Assembly: GCA_946894095.1 (NCBI GenBank)
Contig: OX335651.1
Span: 16,514,501-16,578,500, forward strand
Origin: Incurvaria masculella
Lineage: Eukaryota > Arthropoda > Insecta > Lepidoptera > Incurvariidae
Direction: 5' to 3'
Length of the DNA: 64,000 nt
Shown piece by piece: positions 44,865 through 52,982 of the stretch. The position numbers and the translations under genes were made by a program. Position 1 is the stretch's first letter. The number at the start of each line of letters is the position of its first letter. The notes under the pieces were generated by a model. The model ran no database searches. It saw only the letters and a list, made by a program, of their open reading frames with translations, and was not told the DNA's origin.

Positions 44865-45715
44865 ATTTTTCAGCTGGCTGGATCACATTTTTATTTCTCG
44901 TCGAATATCCGTGTTTAAAATTATTATATGATTCCGGATAATTTCTCACATAAAAAATAGTTCTTTGTACGTACACATCATACATAGTATGCAATTTTAG
45001 GTTTTTAAACAAAGGCGTGCAAACAAGTGCGTCCCATTTAGAGTGTGTAATTATCCGAATTGCTTTCTTTTGTAGTCTAAATACTGAAACCGCTTCCAGT
45101 GAAGAACCCCAGAACTCAATGCCATAGGTCATGACAGAGTATAAATAACCGAAGTAGGCACTCTTCAGGGTATTCAAGTCACAGCATTTAGACAGGGTTC
45201 TGAGGCAATAACAAGCTTTTGTTAATTTATCACAAACATGTTGAATGTGTTTGTCCCATCGTAACTTTTGATCCAACTTGAAGCCTAAGAATATAGTAGA
45301 TGTTGCAAACGTTATGACTTCACCGTTATATTCGATAAACATCTCATCATTCACTTCATGTTTAATATTTTTCATCTTAAAATGTACACAGTGTGTTTAA
45401 GCACTATTTAACATTAACCCATTTGCTGCGAACCATTTACCCAACTCCTCAATTATTTTTGTTGTTTTTGTAAGGAGTGTTTCAATACTTTTATCAGTAA
45501 CAATTACATTTGCGTCGTCAGCGTAAATTACTATGGTTTTCGCGAGAAGTACTAGCATAGCGTCTTTTGCAATGTCATTAATAAAAATAATAAACAGCAA
45601 TGGTGCCATGATTGAGCCTTGAGGTACTCCGTAATCGGTTTCAAATAATCGTGATACAGAGTTATCGATAATTCCATTTAGTCTGTTTTTATATCTTATA
45701 TTTACGTTACTTTCT
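44865..45715 (-). pseudogene. Jockey/CR1-type LINE fragment fused in frame to RTE
   Basis: Minus-strand frames 45397-45609 and 44761-45375 carry a non-LTR reverse transcriptase of a different type from the RTE. APLLFIIFINDIAKD is the motif B side, YADDANVIV is the catalytic box, ELGKWFAANGLMLN follows, and then comes the thumb-like FLGFKLDQKLRWDKHIQHVC and YLYSVMTYGIEFWG. A stop separates the two parts at about 45397. The second frame then passes without interruption at about residue 170 (AEKW/AVENSLL) into the RTE sequence, so one 204-codon frame combines two unrelated LINEs. The N-terminal RT motifs are missing; a similar decayed fragment at 49840-50650 might represent such a part. Confidence 0.78.
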
Positions 45716-45734
45716 CACCCACATTTTCTAACCC

Positions 45735-46028
45735 AACCTCATCACAAACGCATCGGAATATGTGTTCAAGACGCTTGAATGGGAAAACATGGGTATCAAC
45801 GTTAGTGAATATTTTCCTCAGTCATCTTCGCTACGCCGATCACATTGTTCTTCTGTAAAATTCCCGAGTTCAGCTTTAAACCATGCTGGAAGACCTTTAT
45901 AAAGCATCGATAAAGGTAGGTCTGAAGATGAACCGGGATAAACCCATGGTCATGGCGACTGAGGGTATGACGGGAGGACAAATCGTTATCGACGTAGAAG
46001 TGATCGAACAGGTTGAAGAGTACGTTTT
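45735..46028 (+). pseudogene. RTE-clade LINE, 5' piece, interrupted by a LINE insertion
   Basis: The plus strand reads LITNASEYVFKTLEWENMGIN, then frameshifted sequence that includes the YFPQSSSLRRSHC segment also found in the 44030 copy. KMNRDKP / TEGMTGGQIVID and finally EQVEEYVF follow. The sequence stops at about 46028 and resumes as LGQILRLRIQG after 48065, so the LINE at 46029-48064 was inserted here. It shares decay features with the inverted copy, so both descend from a similar defective element. Confidence 0.78.
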
Positions 46029-47936
46029 TACGAAAATTTTAGTGCTTTGCGAGGTCAAATAAAAGTTAAAATGGCTATGTTACGTACAGAGTACACTAGA
46101 TCTGCAGAATTAAAGCTTCAAAAAAACTCACAGACATTCTGGGGGTATGTGCGTAGCTTACATTCTAAAGGTGGTTTTGAACCGTGTATATCTCAGCAGG
46201 GCGTACCTCACCGAGGTCCGGCTGCCGCTCAAGCCTTTGCAAATTTCTTTCAATCCGTATTCTTACCGAACATTCCAATACTGGACCCGGTTGTCGCGCA
46301 GCGGGCAGGGACGGGTGCGGGTGGAGACGCGGGCGGTAGTCGCTATGTCAATATAGCTACTATCACGAGTGCGGATGTCTGTCTCGCTCTCAGACAACTC
46401 AAGTCACGTAGTGCGATAGGTCCTGATGGTATTCCTGGCTATGTGTTGAAAGGATCTTCCGATTTTGTAAGTGTTCCTCTCCTCCATATATTCAACCTAG
46501 CTCTCGAGTCGGGTGTATATCCACAGCAATGGAAAGTGACACGAGTAACTCCGATACCTAAGGGTAGCGACAAATCAAATGCGGAGAACTATAGACCGGT
46601 AGCAGTGCTCTCAGCTGCTGCCAAGATTTTTGAATCGATTTTACACAGTTACATTTATGAGGGCACTGCACCCTACATGTCACAGGAACAGCATGGATTT
46701 ACACGAAAGCGCTCTGTCGAATCAAACTTGCTAGTCATCAGTCATTATATTTCTGAGAGTCTGGACAAAAATACACAAGTAGATGTGGTGTACTTGGACT
46801 TCCGAAAAGCATTCGACAGAGTTGATAACGATATTCTACTCCATAAACTCAGTACGGCAGGTTTCACACCTAAGCTTCTAGTATTATTCGCTGAATACCT
46901 ACGAGATCGGCGCCAGTATGTAAGGTACGGGTGCTACGAATCTGAACCTTATAATACCCGATCAGGAGTAAGTCAGGGTTCAGTCCTGTCTAGTCTCCTC
47001 TTTAATATAATGATTGATGACATTGTAGGGTTGACAAGCTTGGTGTCCTGTCTTCTATATGCTGATGATTTGAAGCTATTCTTACGTATTAAGGATGAAG
47101 CTGATTGCGAGGTTATTCAACGTACTCTTGATGTAGTGTATCAGTGGAGCATCACAAACAAACTAGCTTTTAATCCTGAAAAGTGTATAGTAGCATCATA
47201 CACTCGCTCACTCACACCACTGATGCACGACTACCGCCTGGGTGCTAAAGGAATTCCCAGGGCGACAGAAGTTAAAGACCTCGGTGTTGTTTTTGATGCA
47301 CACCTCACCTTCAATCCTCACATACGAGCATTAACAAAAGCCTCATTTGGCAAGCTGGGTTTCGTACTGCGAAATGCCAAAGAGTTTAAGGATCCGATCG
47401 CACTAAAATTATTGTTTAATACGCTTGTCAGATCTAAGCTAGAAGCGGGGGCAATTGTCTGGTCTCCACATGAGGATCACTATATTCTCATGCTGGAGAA
47501 AATTCAAAAAAGGTTCCTGAGATTTTTATATACTCAGATAAACGGGTATTACCCTTATATGTACCCAACAGCATTTTTACTCGGGATTCTGGGCTTCAAC
47601 TCACTTGAACTTCGGAGATCCCGGGCATTAATGCTGTTTGGTTTCAAAATTCTGATTGGGAAAGTTGATTCGCAAGCTTTACTACAGCTGGTACTAGCAC
47701 TGAACGTGCCTGATGGTTACGCTCGACGGCGGAACGCACGTTTGTTTGCCGAGATCGTGACGCGCACCCGCTCTCACTACTGGTCGCCCATATGTCTCGT
47801 CCTGAGGCTGTTCAATGCGATGCATCTGTCAACACCTGAATGTGATGTGTTTGTAAATCTGAGAAGGACGTTTGAGAGAGTGTGCACGACATTTTTGGAA
47901 GGCTATTTGAAAGTTAACTCATCCATAGTTAATTAA
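46029..47936 (+). CDS. Non-LTR retrotransposon reverse transcriptase (jockey-like), uninterrupted
   Basis: An open frame of over 629 codons ends in TAA at 47936. It is open to the element's truncated 5' edge; the first ATG is at 46071. Numbering from the TTG at 46047, the motifs are: LKSRSAIGPDGIPGYVLK (118-135, RT motif 1), ENYRPVAVLS (180-189), EQHGFTRKRSVESNLL (214-229), VVYLDFRKAFDRVD (247-260, catalytic Asp), GVSQGSVLSSLLFN (307-320) and LLYADDLKLF (336-345, catalytic Asp pair). The connection and thumb region with EVKDLGVVFDAHLTFNPH follows. The order and spacing are those of jockey/CR1-like LINEs. The apurinic endonuclease and ORF1 that should lie upstream are absent through 5' truncation. 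No stop or frameshift is seen, so this is among the youngest elements in the window. It is not autonomous. Confidence 0.9.
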   Translation, partial: YENFSALRGQIKVKMAMLRTEYTRSAELKLQKNSQTFWGYVRSLHSKGGFEPCISQQGVPHRGPAAAQAFANFFQSVFLPNIPILDPVVAQRAGTGAGGDAGGSRYVNIATITSADVCLALRQLKSRSAIGPDGIPGYVLKGSSDFVSVPLLHIFNLALESGVYPQQWKVTRVTPIPKGSDKSNAENYRPVAVLSAAAKIFESILHSYIYEGTAPYMSQEQHGFTRKRSVESNLLVISHYISESLDKNTQVDVVYLDFRKAFDRVDNDILLHKLSTAGFTPKLLVLFAEYLRDRRQYVRYGCYESEPYNTRSGVSQGSVLSSLLFNIMIDDIVGLTSLVSCLLYADDLKLFLRIKDEADCEVIQRTLDVVYQWSITNKLAFNPEKCIVASYTRSLTPLMHDYRLGAKGIPRATEVKDLGVVFDAHLTFNPHIRALTKASFGKLGFVLRNAKEFKDPIALKLLFNTLVRSKLEAGAIVWSPHEDHYILMLEKIQKRFLRFLYTQINGYYPYMYPTAFLLGILGFNSLELRRSRALMLFGFKILIGKVDSQALLQLVLALNVPDGYARRRNARLFAEIVTRTRSHYWSPICLVLRLFNAMHLSTPECDVFVNLRRTFERVCTTFLEGYLKVNSSIVN

Positions 47937-48064
47937 ATGTCTGTTTTTTTTTTCTTCCATATTGAAATTAAGTTTGCTACATTTTACGCCTTGGTTTCCT
48001 GTTATGTAAAATGTATGTATTTGTCAAATAAATAAATAAATAAATAAATACAAATAAATAAATA
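46029..48064 (+). mobile_element. Jockey-clade LINE, 5'-truncated, nested in RTE, with (TAAA)n tail
   Basis: The element begins abruptly inside its open reading frame at about 46029, contains the complete reverse transcriptase, has a short 3' untranslated part with a T-run, and ends in AAATAAATAAATAAATAAAT repeats at 48027-48064 in place of poly(A). RTE sequence lies on both sides, so this is an insertion into the RTE EEYV/LGQ codons. 5' truncation is typical of target-primed reverse transcription. I could not define a clean target duplication. Confidence 0.85.
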
Positions 48065-48065
48065 C

Positions 48066-48655
48066 AAGTATATCTCGGTCAAATCCTGCGGCTTCGTATA
48101 CAAGGACTGTCTTTGGAGGTTGAGCGACGGATTCAACTGGGTTGGGCTGCCTTCGGAAAGCTTAAATTCGCTCTAAGGTCTGACCTTCCGTAGAAATTTA
48201 AAGACCCGAACATATGACCAGTGCGTCCTCCCGGTTATGACATGACGTACGGGTGTGAAACGTGGACTCTGACGGTCGCCGTTGTCCAAAGGTTAAAAGT
48301 TGCCCAGCGAGCAATGGAGCGTGCAATGCTGGGAATATCGCTACGGGATATGGTACGTAAAGAGGCAATCCGCCGACGTACCAAAGTAGTCGATATTGGA
48401 CACCGCGTGGCTAAGCTCAAATAGCAGTGGGCTGGTCACGTCAGCCGAAGAGACGACGACCGTTGGAGTTACCGTGTCCTACACTGGCGGCCGTGAACAG
48501 GCAAACGGAGTGTGGGAAGACCACTCGCCAGGTGGGAAGATGAGACAAGTGCGTCGGCGGAAAGCAGTGCTTCCGTACCGCTGAGGGCCGGGAGGACTGG
48601 AGAAGGATTGGAGAGGCGTATGTCCAGCAGTGGATGCAAACACGCTGACTGACTG
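48066..48655 (+). pseudogene. RTE-clade LINE, C-terminal piece, after the nested LINE
   Basis: Resumes the RTE begun at 45735: LGQILRLRIQG, RRIQLGWAAFGKLKFAL, TYDQCVLPVMT, YGCETWTLTVAVVQRLK, AQRAMERAMLGISLRD, IRRRTKVVDIGHRVAKLK, then QWAGHVSRRDDDRW and GRREQANGVW. These are the conserved C-terminal blocks of lepidopteran RTE polyproteins. Frameshifts occur around 48190-48240, and a stop occurs at 48421. The run-off AYVQQWMQTR-type end is close to 48655. This copy is better preserved than the inverted one at 44030. Confidence 0.85.
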
Positions 48656-49560
48656 ACCGACATTGCGAAAATTGTACCCATGTTCTCGAAGCACAGGGTC
48701 CATTTCGGTGAAGATATTCACACACACACAGAGCACAGCGGTTGTGTGACACACTTGTCACACAACCGCTGTGCTCTGAGTCTCAATGCTCTTGCGACCG
48801 ATTCCAAATGCACCCACACAAATGCACCAAAATGAGCATGATGCGAAGTAGCTTGTAGACAACGATTTGTGTGTGTCGGCTTGCGGTACACTGTGTGGCT
48901 TAGGATTCCATCCAATCGTCGAGCAAAAAGTACTTCTAAGAACGCCAAAGTGCCTACCTTCTCACAATCTACTGTATATTTTAAATTTGTGTGAACCTAA
49001 TTAAGATGAGAGATGAAAGCGTCGAGTGATTGGCGACCATGTGACCAGATTGAAATCACGTCATCCACGTACCGTACCTAAAACATTGACTTAAGAGGTG
49101 AAGTTTGCAATGTGCGGTGTTCCAGCGGTTCCATGAAAAGGTTTGCCACCACTGGTGTCACTGGTGATCCCATTGCTACACCTTCTCGCTGGATGTAGTA
49201 TTGTCCTTGCCACAGAAAGTATGTCGTAGTGAGACAATATGGCAGGAGCTTGACGCACTCAGTGTCGATGTCGTTGCTGATGACTAAGTTTCTGATGATG
49301 TCGAGGGACTCTTGGACTGGTACGTGTGTATACAGCGACTCGACGTCAAAGCTCACTAATAGATCCATGCATGCCAACTTCACTGTAGACAACAATTCCA
49401 CAAAATGGGCCGAATCTTTAACGTAGGACGACGTCTTGCCAGACAGGGGTTGAAACATTGAGGCGACATGTTTAGCGAGGAGGTAGGTAGGAGCATTTAT
49501 CTGGCTGACTATTGGTCTAAGGGGGTTCCCGTCTTTGTGAATTTTAGGAAGACCGTAGAA
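48656..49560 (-). pseudogene. Penelope-like element reverse transcriptase fragment
   Basis: On the minus strand from 49560 the translation runs FYGLPKIHKDGNPLRPIVSQ, then TYLLAKHVASMFQPLSG and SFDVESLYTHVPVQESLDII. YYIQREGVAMGSPVTPVVAN follows, and then YVDDVISIW, the catalytic box of the family. AFLEVLFARRLDGILSH and VYRKPTHTNRCLQATSHH come after that. These blocks, in this order, are diagnostic for Penelope-like elements. Two in-frame TAG codons flank the YVDD segment (one directly before it, one about 30 codons on). Later sequence is interrupted by a 50-bp perfect palindrome and continues weakly as MDPVLREHGY. No GIY-YIG endonuclease domain is present, and the 5' part is also missing. Confidence 0.88.
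48729..48778. repeat. Perfect 23-bp inverted repeat
   Basis: The arms are 48729-48751 (CAGAGCACAGCGGTTGTGTG then ACA) and 48756-48778, its exact reverse complement, separated by CACT. It sits inside the C-terminal part of the Penelope-like fragment. No mismatch in 23 pairs in otherwise decayed sequence suggests a recent local inverted duplication. Confidence 0.95.
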
Positions 49561-49839
49561 GCACTATCACCGCATTTCCGCTACCACCTCGACCCACACC
49601 TATGACTTACGACCACGGCGAGCCTAGTTGTCAGTCGTCTGCTGCGTATGAACGTGGCGGACAACCTCCTTGACAACTGAACGATCAGCTCGATACGTCG
49701 GCGAATGTCTCCTCCCGCCGCGTGAAAAGCCATATTAATTTTCAAATATATTTAACGACAACGGTAACCCCAAAAGTATCACAAGTAAGGTTATTTCTTT
49801 AGTTATAGCTGAAGATAGATCATTTGCCGTATTTAATAC

Positions 49840-50650
49840 ATCACAATTCACATTACGTATTTGGGTCCCCAGTGCATTAAACTCGTTTTACTGTCATTTA
49901 AAAGTAGGTTATTGGCTTCACACCATAATTTAAGTGAGTTCATAGCTTGTATAAAGGACTCCCGTAGTTCTGATATACGATTTTTTTAAATTCATGATTT
50001 GTCATCCGCACATAAAATCATATCATTATCTGTTGCGATGCAGCTTGAAATATCATTTATAACAACATATGAAACCACGGTCTTAGAACTGAACCCTGCG
50101 GTATACCCATAGTGATTGATTCTACATCAGACTTAGTACCGTTTACTTCACAATTTTGTTGTCTATTTAATATATATAATTTACAAATACCTCATTTATT
50201 TTCCCTAACACCATAAGTGTTCTAGTTTTCCTGGAAGTATTTTGTGATCTACACAGTCAAAAGCTTTTGATACATCACAGAAAATGCCGTAGGTGCTCAT
50301 AGATTTAACTAGAGAAGTTAAAATAGATATTAACATCAAGGCAATGGCATCTCCTGTTGACCTACACTTACGAAATCCGAATTGATTATAATTAATAACA
50401 CTGTGAATGTAAGGACACAGGCCGATAATTTTCAACATCATTATGAGATCCCTTTTTAAGCAATGGTATTACCCTAGTAATTTTTAATAAGTTTGGAAAT
50501 GTGCCATATTAAATACAATTCTAAGAGGTTCTATAATACTGCCCCATATGGACTTTAACAGATTCAAAAGTGACAGACTTCTTATTGCGTGGTAAAAATA
50601 TTTTGAGTTGCTCTAATGCGAGATTTACAATTTATTGGATGTATTTAGTT
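49840..50650 (-). pseudogene. Jockey/CR1-type LINE reverse transcriptase, strongly decayed
   Basis: The minus strand gives NQFGFRKCRSTGDAIALML, then YGIFCDVSKAFDCVDHKIL (RT motif with catalytic Asp) within an open frame 50205-50441. Further along, with stops, come TAGFSSKTVVSYVVINDIS, DNDMILCADDKS (degenerate catalytic box) and CEANNLLLNDSKTS. The upstream side contains ITRVIPLLKK. This is a LINE RT broken by several stops. It resembles the fragment at 44865 in type but overlaps it in domain, so they are not simply two halves of one copy. Confidence 0.75.
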
Positions 50651-50723
50651 GTATCTTGAGCGACAGAAGAAAAATATTTGTTGAAATGATTTTTTTTGCA
50701 ACCATTGCACGCAAACTATCAAT

Positions 50724-51304
50724 ATATCACAAATATTTCATTTTGTTTTTTTTTTACCTATCCAACGTGAGTTCAGATCAATAAAAACATCACCGGTTTA
50801 TAGATATACATATCACAAAACTGTTATATTATATTAATTTAACAATTGATGAATATAAGAACTGGGCGCATCCGACGTTCAACATGGCCGCGTAGGAAAC
50901 CTGCCAGGCTGAGGGCAGCCAACCTAATTTTTTTATGAAGTATGTTCATAGGACTATCGAATGGTGGTATTGTCATCTTGTTACTCGATGACGTATTTTT
51001 TTTTATTTTTCGACATTTTAAAACCGGCCAACCTCAGAACGTGCCAGGGTAGGACGAGCCAACCTACTTTTTTTTAGCTTTTCTTGATGACCTTTACCGA
51101 TTGTGCTAGGTCTCATGTTGTTACTCGATGACGTTAAATTCTACCAAAAAAGTGATTTAATATTACCTACTGCACAAAACGTTCCAGGTTTGGGTCAGGC
51201 AACCTAGTATTTTTAGGAAGCCTATTCTAATCCGCACAACCACAAATGGGTCCCATGTTGTTACTCGATGACGTAGGGTTGACTACGGTCCGCTCTCGTA
51301 CTAG
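50724..51304 (-). repeat. Right arm of the 580-bp inverted repeat
   Basis: This is the reverse complement of 42353-42932. The three subrepeat starts appear as TGTTACTCGATGACGT at about 51259, 51119 and (as CTTGTTACTCGATGACG) 50978. Differences from the left arm are few: for example ATGTTG for GTGTTAC next to the first unit, and CTGCCAGG for CTGGCACG-side bases in the third. The arms have therefore diverged little. The arm ends in GGTCCGCTCTCGTACTAG. Immediately outside is the tail of a SINE copy. Confidence 0.93.
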
Positions 51305-51389
51305 GCATTAAGGAATGTGTTGTATTGGGCTAATATCATAAAGTTAATTGTGTGGTATTAGCCATCCATGTCAAGTTGCATAAAAAAAT
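51305..51389 (+). mobile_element. SINE tail fragment, tRNA-headed lineage
   Basis: GGAATGTGTTGTATTGGGC / TAATATCATAAAG, then GTGTGGTATTAGCCATCC, ATGTCAAGTTGCAT and A's. The 5' side stops exactly at the end of the 580-bp arm, so the arm (or the element it belongs to) cut into or recombined with this SINE. Confidence 0.8.
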
Positions 51390-51429
51390 ATGTATACATG
51401 TAATACATTTGTATTAGAGAACTCTCTAG

Positions 51430-51642
51430 ATGGAGCTTGTGTTAACAGCAATTGTGGTTTTTATTTTGTCATGGAAACAATACCATTATCATTTATTTAA
51501 ACAGTTTCCATCATTGGAGCTGCCTAAAATTTTGCCCTTAATGCTGAAAGGGCTAATGATGGAGCTTATAGGAACTCCAACATTTTTTATAGCAAATCAA
51601 CTGAAATCTGGGTCCATCCGTCACGCTGTATCCTTAAACTAA
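51430..51642 (+). CDS. Possible first exon of a P450-like gene, or chance frame
   Basis: A 70-codon ATG-started frame. Its first 14 residues are hydrophobic (MELVLTAIVVFILS), followed by basic/aromatic residues, then FPSLELPKILPLMLKG and MMELIGTP. This order (membrane anchor, basic stop-transfer, proline-containing hinge, LIGTP-type segment) resembles the N-terminus of insect microsomal P450s of the CYP4/CYP340 kind, where the first exon often ends soon after. The canonical PPGP-type hinge and PLIGN motif are not clearly present. No downstream exons with a heme-binding motif are found in the window, so if real it is a pseudo-exon or the rest lies beyond. The assignment is tentative. Confidence 0.2.
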   Translation: MELVLTAIVVFILSWKQYHYHLFKQFPSLELPKILPLMLKGLMMELIGTPTFFIANQLKSGSIRHAVSLN

Positions 51643-51832
51643 GTTTAAAAAAGTTACAACTACTCAGAAACAATATTAAAACAACGGTTGTATTAAGAAA
51701 AGAAACAAGTCCAACCAGTCTCATTGCTATGTTTGCATTACACAATTTGTTTTGTTTCACCTTGCGTGAAATGACTATAATCTAAATCTTGCGTGCATTT
51801 CCCACGCATTAATTTTGTGGCCATCTAAAAAT

Positions 51833-52236
51833 TTTTTATGCGACCTGACATGGATGGCTAACCACACAACCACCTTAATGATATTAGCCCAATACACCAC
51901 ATTCCCGAAGGAATTAGGTGCCATGCCAGGACCTTCCCTTTATGAGCACGGCTACATTGAACTGGCTGGAAAACACGGACAATTTTTTATTGCCGCTTCG
52001 ACCATCTTCCATCCATTGCGATGGTACCAACCCGGGCGGGCCTCAACCCTACTACCTAGTAGGAGAAGGGGACCCACAGTTTTACATGGATTCCGAACTA
52101 TGGAGCAGCTCGCATTCGTGACGAAAATGCACTTATCGAACTCGGAAAGAGAAAGACAGTGGTGCATGTCGGAATTGAACCCAGACCTCTGGTACGCTAG
52201 GCCAGTCCCCGCGCCACTAGGCTACGAGCCGCTCGT
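51833..52236 (-). mobile_element. SINE, tRNA-headed, full length
   Basis: From 52236 on the minus strand: GAGCGGCTCGTAGCCTAGTGG (A box), GGTCTGGGTTCAATTCCG (B box), CACCACTGTCTTTCTCTTTCC and TTTTCGTCACGAATGCGAGC. Next come CATAGTTCGGAATCCATG, the body with CCCGCCCGGGTTGGTACC, GTGCTCATAAAGGGAAGG and CCTTCGGGAATGTGG, then GGGCTAATATCATTAAGG. The right hairpin arm is shortened (GGTTAGCC). It ends CGCAT plus A's. It is one of the best preserved copies. The 152-codon frame crossing it is incidental. Confidence 0.92.
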
Positions 52237-52692
52237 ATTGTTTATAATCTCCAATTTAAACATCAAATACTGACAAGAAATATATTCCTCGTTTGTATCC
52301 GCCCCCGCCGTATATATAACACACCTCTGCTGCCTCCCTGCCCTCTAGCGACCCCTTACCCCCAGACCTGCCTGGAGCACAAGACATTCACTTACAGAAG
52401 GAAAATATAATTGGCCTATTCACGGCCTCGCTTCACACGCAATAGGTGTTTGTGGAGGTGAAATGAATATGATTTTGTCTGCGGAGATTGTGTGCGCTCT
52501 TTTGATGCGGGTGTATTTAGGGTTTACATAAGTTGTGTCGCTGATTTTTGCGAATACAAAACAAGTACAAGTGGTTCTAATTCAGCTTGCAAGATTTGAC
52601 CTAAAAACCTAAATTACATACATACATATATACATACAAACATAGCAAGTTAAATAAAAAAAAAAGCTTGTAAAAAATATTGTAATGAAAAA
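52237..52692. other. No gene recognised
   Basis: Mixed-composition sequence with a short CATACATATATACATAC run near 52620. Nothing identified. Confidence 0.4.
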
Positions 52693-52982
52693 AACCGGGC
52701 AAGTGCGAGTCGGACTCGCACACAAAGGGTTACGTACCACTGTACAAGATTGAACACAAAAAATCTAGTTTTAGGACCTCCTTTAATTATTATTATTTTT
52801 TAATTTTAACTATTTGTTGTTATAGCGGCAAAACAAATACACACCCAGCGAAAATTTCAGTTGCCTACCTATTACGGTTCATGAGATACAGCCCTGTGAC
52901 ACACGAACGAATGAACGGACGTGCAGCGGAGCCTTAGTAATAGGGTTCTGTTGGCACCCTTTGGGGTACAGAACCCTAAAAA
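52693..52982 (+). repeat. GTGCGAGTCGGACTCG-family repeat, full length
   Basis: Starts CCGGGCAAGTGCGAGTCGGA and ends GGTACAGAACCCTAAAAA. The inner AGGGTTACGTACC and the outer-right GGTACAGAACCCT form an inverted repeat, and the start has its own palindrome (GTGCGAGTCGGACTCGCAC). The centre contains TTATAGCGGCAAAACAAATAC. Other copies are at 21177-21546 (inverted, with an internal duplication) and 54795-54945. Non-coding. Confidence 0.75.

Noticed and set aside
42353..51304. A Polinton/Maverick element
   Set aside because: The arms are long enough, but no integrase, protein-primed polymerase, ATPase or capsid-like gene is present between them, and the ends do not start with the expected AG and 6-bp duplication.
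51815..52273. A 152-codon open frame
   Set aside because: It lies entirely within a tRNA-headed SINE plus flank, and similar chance frames cross other copies of the same SINE.
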